A DNA stretch of 64,000 nucleotides from Papio anubis (lineage: Eukaryota > Chordata > Mammalia > Primates > Cercopithecidae). Where the stretch lies: positions 94,039,181 to 94,103,180 of the forward strand of contig NC_044984.1 in assembly GCF_008728515.1 (NCBI RefSeq), written 5' to 3'. Under the pieces are notes generated by a model. That model had not been told where the DNA came from, made no database searches, and worked only from the letters and a program-made list of their open reading frames with translations. The translations under genes and the position numbers were made by a program. Shown here piece after piece: positions 21,616 to 34,370 of this stretch; positions within the stretch are counted from its first letter, which is position 1, and every line of letters starts with the position of its first letter.

Positions 21616-24285
21616 GAAATCTAGAATAGGAATATTTTAAATTTGGTTTAGGGCATCAGGTATCATGTACCTATCATTTCTATGATCAGTCTCTGGATAA
21701 CAGCCAGTATATCTGGCATATTTACATTAACATTTAAATTACATAGGCTAGTGTATCAAGAATAATGTGATTACTAAAATCAGTAACATGATTTGGGCCT
21801 TTAAAGAAGTTAATTTCAAGCTTGACTTTGCTGTAGGCCCAAAGTTTATAACTTGTTCCTAAATAGAAGTTAAATAATACTAAAATAGATGTATAAATAA
21901 GAACAGAAAGTATGAACATAATCAGCCCTGTTCTCTGACAGGTGGGTTGGAGGCTGAGGATGCATCAAACAGTAAGGAAAGTCCTCTGTGGGCTAACGTG
22001 GGAGGGATAATTTGGCTTCCTCTCTCTCAGGCAGATGGAGGCCTTTTCCCCCTGCACAGTTTCTGAGAATGCAATGAGGAAAGATGATTGGGATGCTCAT
22101 GTGGAACAAGCATAGTATTTGGCTTACATTAAAAAACAGAATGAAATGAGTATCCCTAGGGAGAACTAACTTACCCAAGACACTTCAACATTTCTAGACT
22201 CATTTCTCTGAAACAGTCTAGAAATAGAAATATATGCACATATTAGACTACATATAGAAATGTATTTGTATATGCATTTCTAGTCACACACATACATACA
22301 CATACATTACATAATATATACATGCACATACATATACACACACACATACACACACACACACAAACTCTCTAATGAAAACTGTGCCAATTTCAAAAGTGAA
22401 GCTAAATTAGATTTCAGTTCTGCTTCCTTGCATCACAAAATGAGGCTCTCCAGCGTAATACTGGCATTCCCAAGCCAGGTCAAGAAAGTAGGAACTGATA
22501 AGCTGTCTAGTATAATAGCTCTCTAGCTAAATCTCTAGAAAGGTGCTGCATCTGACATTTCTTCAAATTAAAGGAAATTTCATAAGACTTAGTAGGGAAA
22601 AAAATATGTCAGATGAACAGATACGTATATCTTTTTGCACTTTTGCCAAAATGTCATTAAAATGATAGAAATACATTTGTAAAGGCATAAAGACATAAAG
22701 ACAAGCAGAACAAGAAAGGAAACTACAGTAACAAATTTCTGAATGTTATAAAGTAGTTACATGACAAATGACTAAGCAGACTTGAGAACTGAATCCAAAG
22801 CTGCTATAGGAAAAACTAAAAATCAACCTGGTAAGATACAGAGGACTCGCGAATTTCATACCAGACATGTCTGAAAGAATAGGTGAATAAAAAGGCAAAA
22901 ATAGCAACTATGTGAAAGTATATTTTAAAAGCAGTTAGATTCCCATATGCCTCTCCCACTCTACAGCCTGGTGACTATCCTTCCCTCAATCTTGCAGAAC
23001 ACTGAAGATTTCTTCTCTTAGAAGAGTAAAATAGTTCCCTAAACCAATCACAGTTTAGGGTATGGTAACATAAGGAAACTAGGTGATTGAGAAAAACAGG
23101 TATACTGGATGTTGACATTCCTTTGCCCTCTTTCCTTAAACAGCCCTAAGAACTTCCCATTAGGAGCTTAAAAGAGGGATTTCCTAGAATGTTTAGGTAA
23201 AAAGGAAAGATCTAAAGATGCTGTCATCAAGGCTTCTCCAACTAAACGGATCAATGGAATCAACCTAAAGCAAAGCGTATAGTGACAATGGCATCTAGAA
23301 GACAATATGGTCATTGTTTTAATTTCTCTAGGGAATTTATTCTCAGCACTAGAATTTCACATCCAGTCTATGAAGCAAGAGTGAGGATAGAATAAAGACA
23401 TTTTCATGAAATTACTGGGAGATGTGCTGCACAGAACAAGAAAAGGCATGGCATACAGAAATCAAGATATCCAACAAAGGAAAGAGGCGACAAAAATCCC
23501 CAAATGATGGAGCAGAATTGCACAGTTGATACCTATCAGAAGGAGTAGAAGGTGACCAGTCCAGATTTAAATGAATGGAAAGACTCGGGTGAGATTCTTC
23601 AGAGACATGAAGTGTAGAGAATACCTGATACACATAAACATGTTAAGAAAAGATGAATTTGGAATTGGGTTGACTATATACACATAGAAAATCAATCACA
23701 ATGAGAAAAGACAATCATTAATCCTAGGGGAAGTAAAACATTGTAATGGAAAGGAATAGGAATCAGGGTTTAGTATATGGCTCAGTAACATTATAAATAA
23801 TGTCTGTCAACAAACATAACAAGTAAATAGAGAAGACCAATCTAACCCAAATTTCGCAGTTAATGTGTTAAAGGGATAGTCACGGAAAACATGTGCATGC
23901 TTGTGTGGGGTACTATTATAGTAAGCAGTAGGAAAGACAGGAATGCATATTCCGTGGTGGGACGTCAATAGATAACGTCTAAAACTGAAACATTAAAAAG
24001 GAGCAAAACAAACAGATTAGAGACATAAAGATAAATGCCCAGATAACTAGATAAAAGAGATGAAGGTGTTGGGAGGAAGAGAGGAAGATGGTTGCAGGAC
24101 TGCTTTTTAAAATAATAATAAATATTATATAAATCTTTGATTCTTCAAATCAAATCCTCTAAAACTTATACTATCTTGACTTTATGATGTTATATAATTT
24201 GCCTAAATTGAATGTGTCAATTCTCACCCATAATTACTTTTTGTAAGCTCAAACATTGAAAATTTGGTAATGTCTTATAACTTGC
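21616..24285. other. Long stretch without recognised repeats or genes
   Basis: Apart from the CA tract at 22285-22365, I could not identify any element. Short open frames (21734-21919, 21993-22178 and 23412-23633, all minus) carry no recognisable domain. It may be unique sequence or very old repeat. Confidence 0.4.
22285..22365. repeat. (CA)n/(TACA)n microsatellite
   Basis: CACACACATACATACACATACAT, continuing as mixed TACA and CA units to CACACACACACACA. Compound and imperfect. Confidence 0.85.
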
Positions 24286-24289
24286 TTCT

Positions 24290-24890
24290 GTGTTAGGGAT
24301 CTATGGCAGACAAACTCTGAAATTACCCCCAGTTATCCCTGTTTCTCATGCCTTTGTGTAATCCCCTCCCCTTGAGTGGAAGCAGAACCTCTGGTTTACT
24401 TCTAGCTAATAGAATATGACAAACACAGTGGCATGTCACTTCCATAATTATGTTACATAAGATTGTAACTGCCATTTTGCAAACATTCCCTCTGTTGATT
24501 CTCTCCCTTTCTGGCTTTGGTGAAGTAAGCTGCCATATGGAAAGGCCATGTGGTAAGGAACTAAGGGAGGCTTCCAAACTGAGGCTCTCAGTCAAGGAAT
24601 TGAGAGTATTCAGCAAGGAACTGGGGTCCTCCATTGATAAACCACAAGGAACTGAATCCTGTCAACAGCCATGTGAGCTTGGACCAAGATCCTTCCCCAG
24701 TCGAGCCAAAGAAGAGGTCCCATCCCTGGGTGACAGCTTGATTCCAGTCTTGTGAGAGAACATGAAACACAGGACCCAAGTCATGCTTGGACACCTGACA
24801 CACAAAACTGTGAGATAATAAATCTTTTGGATAAGCCACTAAATTTGTGGTAATATGACCACACAGCAATAGATGAATAAAGGATCTAAC
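24290..24890 (+). mobile_element. MaLR/MLT1-like LTR, near full length
   Basis: Ordered LTR blocks: TAGCTAATAGAATATGACAAA, CCATGTGGTAAGGAACTAAG, CAAGGAACTGAATCCTGTC, AACTGTGAGATAATAAATC (carrying the AATAAA signal) and AAGCCACTAAATTTGTGGTAA. The two overlapping open frames (24450-24755 plus; 24588-24914 minus) are shadows within it. The family name is approximate. Confidence 0.65.
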
Positions 24891-26143
24891 CAGAAGAGAC
24901 CATGATTTCAGCACCTCATCAACTCAAGTGTTACAAAGCAAAGATTGTTGACTTCTGCTTGTCAGAGGTATGAATTCTGACTGTGAATGCCCAAGCCTCC
25001 AGTTTGTTTGCATCATCCAGCTACTTAAGTTGACGCTACTACACCTAAGGTTCAGTACTGCAACCTCAGATGACTTCATTCTGGGCTATGTCATCCAAAA
25101 GTCATAAAATTATCTCCCAAATATTAAAGAATTTAAACAAATTACTATCTTTAGCAGTGCCAATCAAATGTCACCCAAGAGGTAAAGTAATACTCACTTC
25201 AGTATTTTAAAGGGAAAAGTCATAAGAGGTAACACATAATAGAAATTTTCTATTTAATAAAATGTATGAGTAGATGGGAAAAATCAAGTTTTTCACCCTG
25301 TAAAAAGCATACATTCTAATTACAACACATTAAATATTTAACAAATCCTGAGTTCTAGGTAAATGGAAAGGAAATTTCCTTTGCTTTTAATTTAGAACAA
25401 AAGGTGATATGTGGGTGGTGAAATGGTGCAGCTTATGGTGCCTACATTATTGTACAGAAAGAAAGGGCAGCAGGGAGCTAGAATTATAGAAGCAGGAAAA
25501 AAAAATGGTATGACAACCAGGTAGGCAGCAGCAGCAGCCATTTGACTCTCTACTTACCAGCTCTCATAGGCTTCCCTGCCTTAGAGTTATTATAACTATA
25601 TTGCTAAAGAAAAAAAAAAGTGTGGTTATTTGTTACTTAGCTGTCCTTATCACACTGACTCAGAAATTAGGTATATGTGTGGGAAAATTTTCAAAAGAAA
25701 ATTCGCATACAGCTGTGAATCACTCACCTGAAGAACAATGAGCTGAATGGGCAATCACTGAGACAAACTGTCACTTATCAAAATTTCTGTAAGCAATGCG
25801 TAGGTTAACCTGAGGGTCTGAATCTGTCAGCGCCACGTTTCTTCCAGCTGTCACAATCAGACAAGCTGCCTCCATCATAAAATAATGCAAGTCAAATTCA
25901 ACTGAGTGGGACTCACAAGAAACATGTGAAATTCAACAGCAGCCTTGCCATCTAGATGATTTTGTGACAAAGTTGATGACAAAGGGTTGGAAATGACAGA
26001 ACACATCAGTATGGAAGTCTCTCTTTAATGACCCGATGTCATGAATGAAGCATGAAGGACAAGTGACTAAACACGTATCATTCTTATTTAATACCATATT
26101 GAGGACTAAGGCTCACATTATCCTCTACAGGTACTGCTTGGAT
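24891..26143. other. Unassigned stretch
   Basis: No repeat family or gene recognised; only short A runs such as 25606-25619. Confidence 0.35.
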
Positions 26144-26650
26144 CCTGTATTAGTTTCCTTTGCTGCTGTAACAAATGACCACAAACTTAGTGGCTTAAAA
26201 CAATACAAATGCATTCTCTTTCAGCTCTGGAGGCAAGAAATAAAAAGTCAGTTTCACTGGGCTAAAGTCAAGGTGCCACCAGGGATGCCTCCTCTAGAGG
26301 ATCTGGGAATAATCTGTTTCTTGCCTCTTCCAGCTACTAGAGTCTATGGGTATTCCTCATTGGCTCTGGCTCATGGCCCCTTCCTCCCATCTTCAAAGCC
26401 AACAGTGTAGTACCTTCTATCATCGCATTTCCTTATTCTTTCTGTAGTCTACTCCCCCTCTACCTCCCTCTTACAAGGACAGTTGTGATTACATTTAGGA
26501 TCCACCCAGATAACCCAGAATTATTTTCGTATCTCAAATCCCTAATTTACATCACATCTGCAAAGGCCCTTTTGCTATAACAGGTAACATTCACAGTTTC
26601 CAGGAATTCGGACCTAGATATTTTTTGGAGCTATTATTCAGCATACCACA
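26144..26650 (-). mobile_element. MLT1-like LTR, minus strand
   Basis: TGTATTAGTTTCCTTTGCTG at the left, then CCACAAACTTAGTGGCTTAA, CTTGCCTCTTCCAGCTACTA and TAACATTCACAGTTTCCAGG: an MLT1-type LTR in reverse. The 121-codon plus-strand frame 26045-26410 lies across it and is not a gene. Confidence 0.75.
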
Positions 26651-27189
26651 GGTCCTGTCTCATAAATGTTTTAATTGGAAGCTGTTCGTCTATGGTAAAG
26701 AGGTTATTACTCACATACAAAGCCATCTAAAATACAATAAATGTAAATTAATTAGAAAGTGAAAATCAATATTATTTTGACTCCTAAACATTTTATTAAT
26801 TGTTCTTGGAAATTTTGGAGCCATTTCTCTTGGTAAGCATAATGTAAAAAAAACTAAAGAGCAGATTTTAGTGGGTCAATATTATCTTGGCAGTCTCATG
26901 AGTACTGCTGTGCGTGTGTGCATGCACACATGCACATATAAGCACATGCAAGTTTGTGAGGGTCAGAAGATTGGATAAAGGTATACCAAAAGTGAATACT
27001 TAAAGAATTCTAATGATACCTGCATGCTGTACTCACGGAATGATTCACACTATAATAACAACCATGGTTGCTGGAATGTACATCAGTAAGTATCAGGCAA
27101 TTTTAATTCAAAAGACTCTGTGCAGATTTTGAAGCAGTTGCTCTGACACCTGAGGGTGTAACTATATTTGAAGGTGTGTGGGATGTGGA
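26651..27189. other. Unassigned stretch with a short TG/CA tract
   Basis: GTGCGTGTGTGCATGCACAC at 26910-26930 is a short alternating, palindromic run. Nothing else recognised. Confidence 0.35.
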
Positions 27190-27410
27190 GAGAAGGAACT
27201 AACTTTTATTAAATGGCTACTATGTTTCAGGCACAGAGTTACAGGTTTTACAAATTTTAATGTTAATTAAGGCTCACAACAACAGATGCTGGAAGTATTA
27301 AAAGAAGAAGATAATAATACCCAGAGTGGATTAGGTAACTCTTCCAAGTTTGCCAGCTAGCAAGCAGTATAGCTAGACCCACATTTTTTGAAATCTAAAT
27401 ATCCATAATG
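27190..27410 (+). repeat. MIR
   Basis: MIR-like core: GGCTACTATGTTTCAGGCAC, TTAAGGCTCACAACAACAG, GGATTAGGTAACTCTTCCAAG, CAGCTAGCAAGCAGTATAGC. Ancient tRNA-derived SINE. Confidence 0.75.
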
Positions 27411-28917
27411 GGCTTTTAGCATGCTACAGCCGATATAGGAGAGGTCAAGAGTCAAGAAAACACAGTAGTTCTTTCAGAAGAGCTCTGGGGAAAAAAGGAA
27501 TGAGACAAGGGGAACAACATTATCACCCACTGCATCAGCTGACAACAGTAGTAGGTCATAATGACTGCAAAACTGTGTGCTAGGCCCTATGTAGTGATGA
27601 CATCACAATACACAACTCTAAGCAAATAATGTTTCTACTTCTGATTCCTATTTCACTGTTTTGACCCTCCATCACTTATCTGGGCACAGAATATTCATGA
27701 TATTACTTCTCCCCCATAAAATGGGTTTGACAACCAAGCCCAATTTCTTACTTCATCCTCAGGTGTAGCCTTACACCTTTAAATGAACAGAGATTAACTG
27801 CATAGATTTTCCATAATGGGGCTCATTCATTTTCTGTATTATAGTATTTACTTTCTAAAGCTGATTTTACTGAGATCTAGTTTTCCAGCTCATGCCACTA
27901 TAGAAATGACTGTTAAACTTGATCCAACAGGAATCTGAGTCATTGCCACAATGGGAAAACATCTGTACCATAAAGAAGATAAGACTGTCATTTCATTAGA
28001 CTTCCTCTTGACTTGAAACCATTAATCTTGGTCAATAATGGGTATTTATTTGCAGCTCACTAACTGAAATAAAACTGAAAGTGATACCATCAAGATACAG
28101 ATAATTCTTTGGTAAAACCACAGCTTTAGGGTCCATGCCTCCAAGGATAATTAAAGAAATAGCTGTTGGTGTTCTGAGTCTGCTTGAGTAACCTATACTT
28201 TGTGGGACAAAAGAGATAGATTAAGACGGGGTGAATCTAGGCCAAGACTTCACTGAGATCTCAAGTCTATGTATTGTGAATATGTGTTATGTGTGTTTTG
28301 TGGGGAAATGAATTAGGTAAGACGTCATAAAATGAAGGACTGAGAGTCAAGGTGGTTTTTTCTTTATAATACCTATAGTAGCAAAAATCCCTTTCCTTAT
28401 TTATAGACCTCCTTTCATATCCTGCCTTCATCATAGAGAAGAATATATCTCTGGTCCTTTTTAGTCAATATCTATGAACAGCTGAAAATACAATGCAAGT
28501 AAGAATTCCTTCCCAAAGTTCCTATTTGCATTTCCATTTATTTACATGTGTTCCTTTAGACCTATACAGACCCAAAACAACCTAAGATAAACGCCACTCA
28601 TAACTGTATCCCTCAGGGGAGCACTGTAATTAACAAAAGCTCATATACTTGAGTTTAATCATTTTCCCTCAACTCTTTCCATTATAATTCAGTTGCTTTG
28701 TGTTAATTCCTTTTTTTAATAACCTCCCAACTCCTCCTATCACCCAGGCTGAAAAACCCAGGAATCAACAAAGACCCTCTCTCTCAACTCTCGCAGACAA
28801 AGACCAGTCCAACAGAATCTATCCAACTTCCTTATTCCACTTTTCCAGCTCTGATTGGATTTGTATCTATAATAAATCAAAAAGAGGTCAACTAAGAACA
28901 AAACTAACATCATTAGA
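27411..28917. other. Stretch without recognised repeats or genes
   Basis: No family recognised on either strand. The plus-strand frame 28700-28921 has no recognisable domain. Confidence 0.35.
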
Positions 28918-29030
28918 ATAAAATCACCTTATAAACTGGAATGCATGGTTCTAATGTTATTACTTTTCATTCTGATAAAATCACCTTATAAACTGGAATG
29001 CATCGTGCTAATGTTATTACTTTTATCTTT
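28918..29030. repeat. 57-bp tandem duplication
   Basis: A unit beginning ATAAAATCACCTTATAAACT starts at 28918 and again at 28975, with only about two differences over the first 50 bases. The second copy runs directly into the target site of the L1 inserted at 29031. Confidence 0.85.
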
Positions 29031-29964
29031 TTTTTTTTTAGTTTGTACTGCACATCACAGTTTTAATTTTTTTTAACTTTTATTTTAAGTTCATGGTTCA
29101 TATGCAAGTTTGTTATATAGATAAATTTGTGTGATGTGGGTTTGTTGTACAGATTATTTTGTCACCCAGGTACTAAGCCTAGTACTCATTAATTATTTTT
29201 CCTGATCTTTTCCATCCTTCTAGCCTCCACCCTCTGATAGGTCCCAGTGTGTGTTGTTTCCCTCTATGACTTAAACAAAATGACAAAAAAGAGCAAGCAA
29301 CCACATTTAAAAGTGGGCAAAGAACATGAACACTTTCCTAAAGAAGATATACATGTGGCCAACAAGCATATGAAAACAAGCTCAATATCAATGATTAGAG
29401 AAATGCAAATCAAAACCACAATGAGATACCATCTCACACCAGTCAGAATGGATAATATTAAAAAACCAAAAAAAAAAAAAATAGATGCTGTCAAGGTTGC
29501 AGAGAAAAAGGAACATGTATGCATGGTTGGTGGGAATGTAAAATAAATTCAACCACTGTGGAAGACAGTGTGGCAATTCCTCAAAGATCTAAAGACAGAA
29601 ATAGACCATTCAACTCAGTAATCCCCTTACTGGGTATATACCCAATGGAATATAAATCATTCTGTTATAAAGACATGCACACATATGTTCATTACAGCAC
29701 TATTCACAAAAGCAGAGACATGGAATCAACCTAAATACCCATCAATGATAGACTGGATAAAGAAAATATGCTACCTATATACCATGGAATACTATCCAAC
29801 CATAAAAAAGAATGAGATCATGTGCTTTACAGGGACATGGATGGAGCTGGAGGCCATTATCCTTAGCAAACTAATGCAGGAACAGAAAACCAAACATTGC
29901 ATGTTCTGACTTACAAGTGGGAGCTGAATGATGAGAATGCATGGACACACAGAGGGGAACAACA
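29031..29964 (-). mobile_element. Older primate L1, 5'-inverted insertion
   Basis: T run and 3' UTR on the minus strand (29031 to about 29266), then an abrupt switch to plus-strand ORF2 C-terminus (about 29267-29964). The plus segment ends GAGGGGAACAACAT and the minus segment begins with the complementary GTTGTTTCCCTC, so the two pieces meet at the same L1 position. The target duplication is TATTACTTTTATCTTT (29015-29030) / TATTATTTTTATCTTT (29965-29980). ORF2 frames (29247-29546, 29685-29909) are fragments. Confidence 0.9.
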
Positions 29965-30059
29965 TATTATTTTTATCTTTACTTGAAAAGTATGTCTTGG
30001 TTTCCTCTATATAAAATTCAAGACCTTGGGGATGCAGAAAAAATAGGTTGTTTCATTTG

Positions 30060-30310
30060 GGGTTTGTGATAGGCTGAATAATAGCCCTCTCAGGATGGCT
30101 ACATCCTAATAACCAGAACCTGTGAATATTTTACCATAACCACACATCACAAAAGGACCTATGAAGCTACAATTAAATTAAGGTTCCTGAGAGTGACAGA
30201 TTATTATGGGTTATCTGGATAGACCCAATGTAATCACAAGAGTCCTTATAAGAAGGAAAAAAGGGTCAGAGTCAGACAAGGAAATGAGAAGAGGGCAAGG
30301 GCCCCAATAG
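30060..30310 (+). mobile_element. MLT1-like LTR fragment
   Basis: GTGATAGGCTGAATAATAGCC at the left, then CCTAATAACCAGAACCTGTG, TTATCTGGATAGACCCAATG, TAATCACAAGAGTCCTTATA: the 5' part of an LTR in the sense direction. It stops near 30310, next to MaLR-like internal sequence in the opposite orientation. Confidence 0.65.
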
Positions 30311-31690
30311 TCTCAACCCCTTACAGCATACATTCAAATACAAAATACCATCTAAATCTCATCAGCTCAAAAGTCCCAAATCTTATCATCTAAAGAATCT
30401 ATGGGTGAGGTTCTGGATATAATCCATCCTGGAGCAAAATACCTCTCCATCTGTGGATCTGTGAAGCTAGAAAATAAGTTATCAGCTCAAAAAGTACAAT
30501 GGTGGCACAGGCATAGATAACCAATATAGACATTCTCATTCAAATGGGAGAAAACAGAAGGGAGAAAAGGGGTCACTATTCCCACGACATTTTGCAATCC
30601 AACTGAGAACATTCTATCATGTTTCAAAACCCAGAAATAATCCTCTGTGGCTGGAGGCTCCATCCTCTGGGCCCATGGCTCTGCCATGACCTCAGAGTTA
30701 TCCTTTTATCATGAAGGGCAATGTGTCTAAACCTGAGTTATTTTATTAGCCTGTTTTCTAACTGGAGAATTTTGGAAGTGAAACAACCTTTATCATTTTG
30801 TTCTTTCTCTGTCTCTTTCAGTCCAAGCTGGCAGTGTTTCTGCTGATACAACATTCTCAAAAACTTTGTGGGTCTCCCACATACATTACAGGGAGTAAAT
30901 CCATCAAACAACAGGCTCTTCCACAAATATATGCAGGATAATCCCATCTTTATTCCTGGCTCCTGTTGAGATCTGTGAGGGGATCCATGAGTCATATACT
31001 TAATCTTTTCAAACACTTTTTTCTGTGATTAAAATAGTGACCTTTATCTAAAATTTTTCCAAGGCATGAGCAAAAGGCTGCTCAGCCAACCTTTGGCATT
31101 CTCTCCAGAGCATACTTTCTTGTAATCAAATCTTCTAACTTTAGCAGTTTTTGAAAGCTGAATAGACTGAGAATTTCCTAAATTATCAAGTCCTAGTTCC
31201 TTTTTGTTTAACAGTTCTTCCCTTAATCTATTTCTTTCCTCTCACATTTTACTATAAGAAACAAGAAACCAAGCCATATTTTCAAGAGTTTGCTTGGATT
31301 TCCAAGCAAATCTCCTTGGCTAAATCTTCATGTTCATGGCTTAGAAATGCTATTTCCCACATGCCTGTAGAACAAAATTCTGCTGAGTCTTCTGCCACCA
31401 AATAACAAAAAATCTTTAATTCCATCTGGGCCATCATGAGGAGTTCCTTTACTATTCCTATTTCTATATTTATAATAATTTTAATATTCTCTAAGACAAT
31501 TTAATTTTTCTCTATTATATTCCTCACTTCCTTCTGAGCCCTTACTGGCAGAGTCCTTAATATCTGTATTTCCACTAGCAGTCTGTTCACAGAAATCTAG
31601 GCTTTTCTATCATGCTCCTCAACATTCTTCTAGCCTCTTCCCAGTAGAAGCCACAATCACATTTTTAGGTATTTGTTAGAGCATAACCTC
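30311..31690 (-). mobile_element. MaLR-like internal region, minus strand
   Basis: The style is similar to the MaLR internal DNA at 11571-13032 (CATTCAAATGGGAGAAAAC, CCATGGCTCTGCCATGACC, TTCTCTCCAGAGCATACTTT). It lies between LTR fragments and fits as the body belonging to the split LTR at 31705-32151. Decayed; minus frame 30738-31016 has no clear domain. Confidence 0.55.
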
Positions 31691-31704
31691 ACTTCCAAAT
31701 CTAT

Positions 31705-32151
31705 GTTAGCGTCCTACTTCTGGTGTAATAAATTCCCACTAACTTAGTGGCTTGAAACAATGCAAATTTATCTTACTCTTCTGGAGGTTAGAAGTCTCAA
31801 ATAGATTTTGAAATGTACCGACATTTATGAGTACTACATCACTAAAATTAAAGTGTCATAATGTTCATTCCTTATGGATACTTTAGGGAAGTATCTATTC
31901 CTTGCCTTTTCCAGCTTCAAAAGGCTGCCCGTGCTCCATGGCTCATGGCTACATCACTTGGATCTCTGCTTCTGTCATCACATCTCTTTCTCACCCTCTG
32001 CTTCTGTCATGGCATTGCTTTTTATGACACTACCTCTCATTCTTTCTTCTCATAAGAACCCTTGTGATTTATCTGGACCCACAGAAGTAATCCAGGATAA
32101 TCTCATCTCAAGAACACTACTTTAATCACCTGTGAAGAACTTTTTGCTATG
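31705..32151 (-). mobile_element. MLT1-type LTR, left part, split by Tigger1
   Basis: Minus-strand LTR (CACTAACTTAGTGGCTTGAA, CTGGAGGTTAGAAGTC, TGGACCCACAGAAGTAATCC, ATCACCTGTGAAGAAC). It is cut at 32151 by the start of Tigger1. Its continuation (ATATTCACAGTTCTGTGTAT) is found 12 kb away at 44359-44410. Confidence 0.75.
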
Positions 32152-32631
32152 TAGGCATACCTCATTTTATTGTGCTTTGCTTTATTGCTCTTTGCAGATA
32201 CTGCCCTTTTACAGATTGAAGTTTTGTCACAACCCTGCATGGAGCAAGCCTACTAGCACCATTTTTCCAACAGCATGTGCTCACCTAATGTCATGGTGTC
32301 ATATTTTGATAATTCTCACAATATTTCAAGTTTTTTATTATTATTATATTTTGTGTGGTGATCTGTGATCAGTGACCTTTGATGTTACTACTGCTATCAC
32401 TTGAGGCACCATGATCTACTATCATACAGGATGGTGAACTTAATCAATAAATGTTGTGTGTGCTCTGACTGCTCCACCAACCAGCCTTTGCCCTGTCTTG
32501 TTCTTTCTCCTTGGGCCTCCTCATTCCTGAGACACAATAATATTGAAATTAGACTGATAAATAACCCTATAATTACTTCTAGTGTTCCAGGGAAAAGAAG
32601 AGTCATACATCTCATTTTAAATCAAAAGCTA

Positions 32632-32942
32632 CAGGCCCAGTGCAGTGGTTCACGCCTGTAATCCCAGCACTTTGGGATGCCGAGGCAGACAGATCACCTG
32701 AGCTCAGGAGTTCGAGACCAGCCTGGCCAATATGGTGAACTCCCATCTCTATTACAAATTTAAAAAAAAAAAAATTTTTGCTGGACATGGTGGCAGGCTC
32801 CTGTAATCCCAGCTACTCAGGAGGCTAAGGCAGGAGAATAGCTTAAATCTGGGAGGCGGGGGTTGCAATGAGCAGAGATTGCACCACTGAACTCCAGACT
32901 AGGCAACAGAGCACGAGTCCATCTAAAAAAAAAAAAAAAAAA
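32632..32942 (+). repeat. Alu inserted in Tigger1
   Basis: Starts GGCCCAGTGCAGTGGTTCAC with both arms and an A tail (32924-32942). The target duplication AAAGCTACA is found on both sides (32624-32632 and 32941-32949). S-type divergence. Confidence 0.9.
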
Positions 32943-34233
32943 AGCTACAAATGATTAAGCTTGGTGAGGTAGGTATGTCAAAAGCTGAGACAGGCCAAAA
33001 CCTAGGCCTCATGTACTAAACAGTTAGTAAATGTATTATGTAAGAAATACATTTCAAGTTGTGAATGCAAAGGAAAAGTTCTTGAAGGAAATTAAAAGTG
33101 CTACTCCAGTGGACACACAAATGATAAGAAAGGGAAACAACCTGATTGCTGATATGGCAGAAGTTTGAGTGCTCTGGAAAGATCAAACCAGTCACAACAT
33201 TTACTTAAGCCAAATACTAATCCAGAACAAGGCCCTAACTCTCTTCAATTCTATGAAGGCTGAAAGAGGCAAAGAAACTGCAGAAGAAAATTTTGAAGCT
33301 AGCAGGGGTTCATGAGGTTTAAGGAAAGAAGTCATTTCCATGACATAAAAGCACAAGGAGAAGCAGCAAGTGCTGATGGAGAAGCTGTAGCAAGTTATCC
33401 AGAAGATCCAGCTAAATTGATAAAGGTGACTACATTAAACAACAGATTCTCAGTGTAGATGAAACAGCCTTCTATTGGAAGAAGATTCCATCTAGGACTC
33501 TAATAACCAGAGAGGATAAGTCAATGTCTGGCTTCAAAGCTTCAAAGAACAGGCTCACCGTTTTGTTAGGTTGTAATGCAGCCGGTAACTTTAAGTTGAA
33601 GCCAATGCTCATCTGCCATTCTGAAAACACCAGGGCTTTTAAGAATGATGTTAAATGTACTCTGCCTGTGCTCTATAATAAAATAATAAAGCCCGGATGA
33701 CAGTACATTTGTTTACAGCACAGTTTACTGACCATTTTAAGCCCACTGTTGAGACCTACTGCTTAGAATAAAGATTCCTTTCAAATTATTATTGCTCATT
33801 GACAATGCACCTAGTTACCCACGAGCTCTGACTGGAGGTGTACAAGGAGACTAATGTTGTTTTCATGGGTGGTAATGAGGGAAGAGAGAGTCCTTCTCAC
33901 ATTGTTTTATATTGTGTTATACTCAGTACCTGTTCTACAAAAAAAAACAAGGAAGTGAAACCAAAGGCAGGCAGCCAGGCGCCAAGCACCAGACCCAAAA
34001 CCAGACCTGAAACCAGGCCTAGGCCTGCCTGGCCTAAACCTAGTAGTTAAAAATCAACTCATGACTTAGAAACCAATGTTATCCATAGATTCCAGAGATT
34101 GTACAGAAAAACACTGTGAAACTCCCAGCTCTGTTCTGTTTCACTCTACCAGTGCATGAAACCCCTGTCACGTATCCCCTAGATTGCTCAATCAATCACG
34201 ACCCTTTCATGTGAAATCTTTAGTGCTGTGAGC

Positions 34234-34244
34234 CCTTAAAAAGG
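34234..34244 (+). promoter_or_regulatory. TATA-like box of 5' LTR
   Basis: CCTTAAAAAGG lies about 74 bases upstream of the AATAAA signal, a usual arrangement for gammaretrovirus-type LTRs. The same box is present in the 3' LTR at 43723-43733. Confidence 0.6.
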
Positions 34245-34307
34245 ATAGAGATTGTGCACTCGGGGAGCTTGGATTTTAAGACCGTACCTTGCTGATGCTC
34301 CCAGCTG

Positions 34308-34313
34308 AATAAA
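34308..34313 (+). terminator. Polyadenylation signal in 5' LTR
   Basis: AATAAA within GCTGAATAAAGCCCTTCC. The equivalent signal in the 3' LTR is at 43797-43802. Confidence 0.8.
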
Positions 34314-34370
34314 GCCCTTCCTTCTACAACTCTGAGGGGTTTTGTCTGCGGCTCATCCTGCTACATTTCT

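Larger units (their letters stand above)
33876..34365 (+). promoter_or_regulatory. 5' LTR (LTR2-like)
   Basis: 490 bp, starting TGAGGGAAGAG and ending CTGCTACA. It shares near-identical sequence with the 3' LTR. Contains a TATA-like CCTTAAAAAGG (34234-34244) and a polyadenylation signal AATAAA (34308-34313). U3 includes a proline-tRNA-like repeat of CCAGACC/CAGGCC units near 33985-34030. Originally the proviral promoter; could still act as a transcription start or end. Confidence 0.9.

Noticed and set aside
24450..24914. Two overlapping open frames of 101 and 108 codons on opposite strands
   Set aside because: Both lie wholly within an LTR-like repeat; GC-richer LTR DNA explains the length.
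26045..26410. 121-codon plus-strand open frame
   Set aside because: Mostly antisense to an MLT1-like LTR; no splice sites or domains supporting an exon.
33961..34030. Repeated CCAGACC/CCAGGCC units looking like a small tandem array
   Set aside because: Present in both LTRs and part of U3; too short and irregular for a satellite or a CRISPR array.
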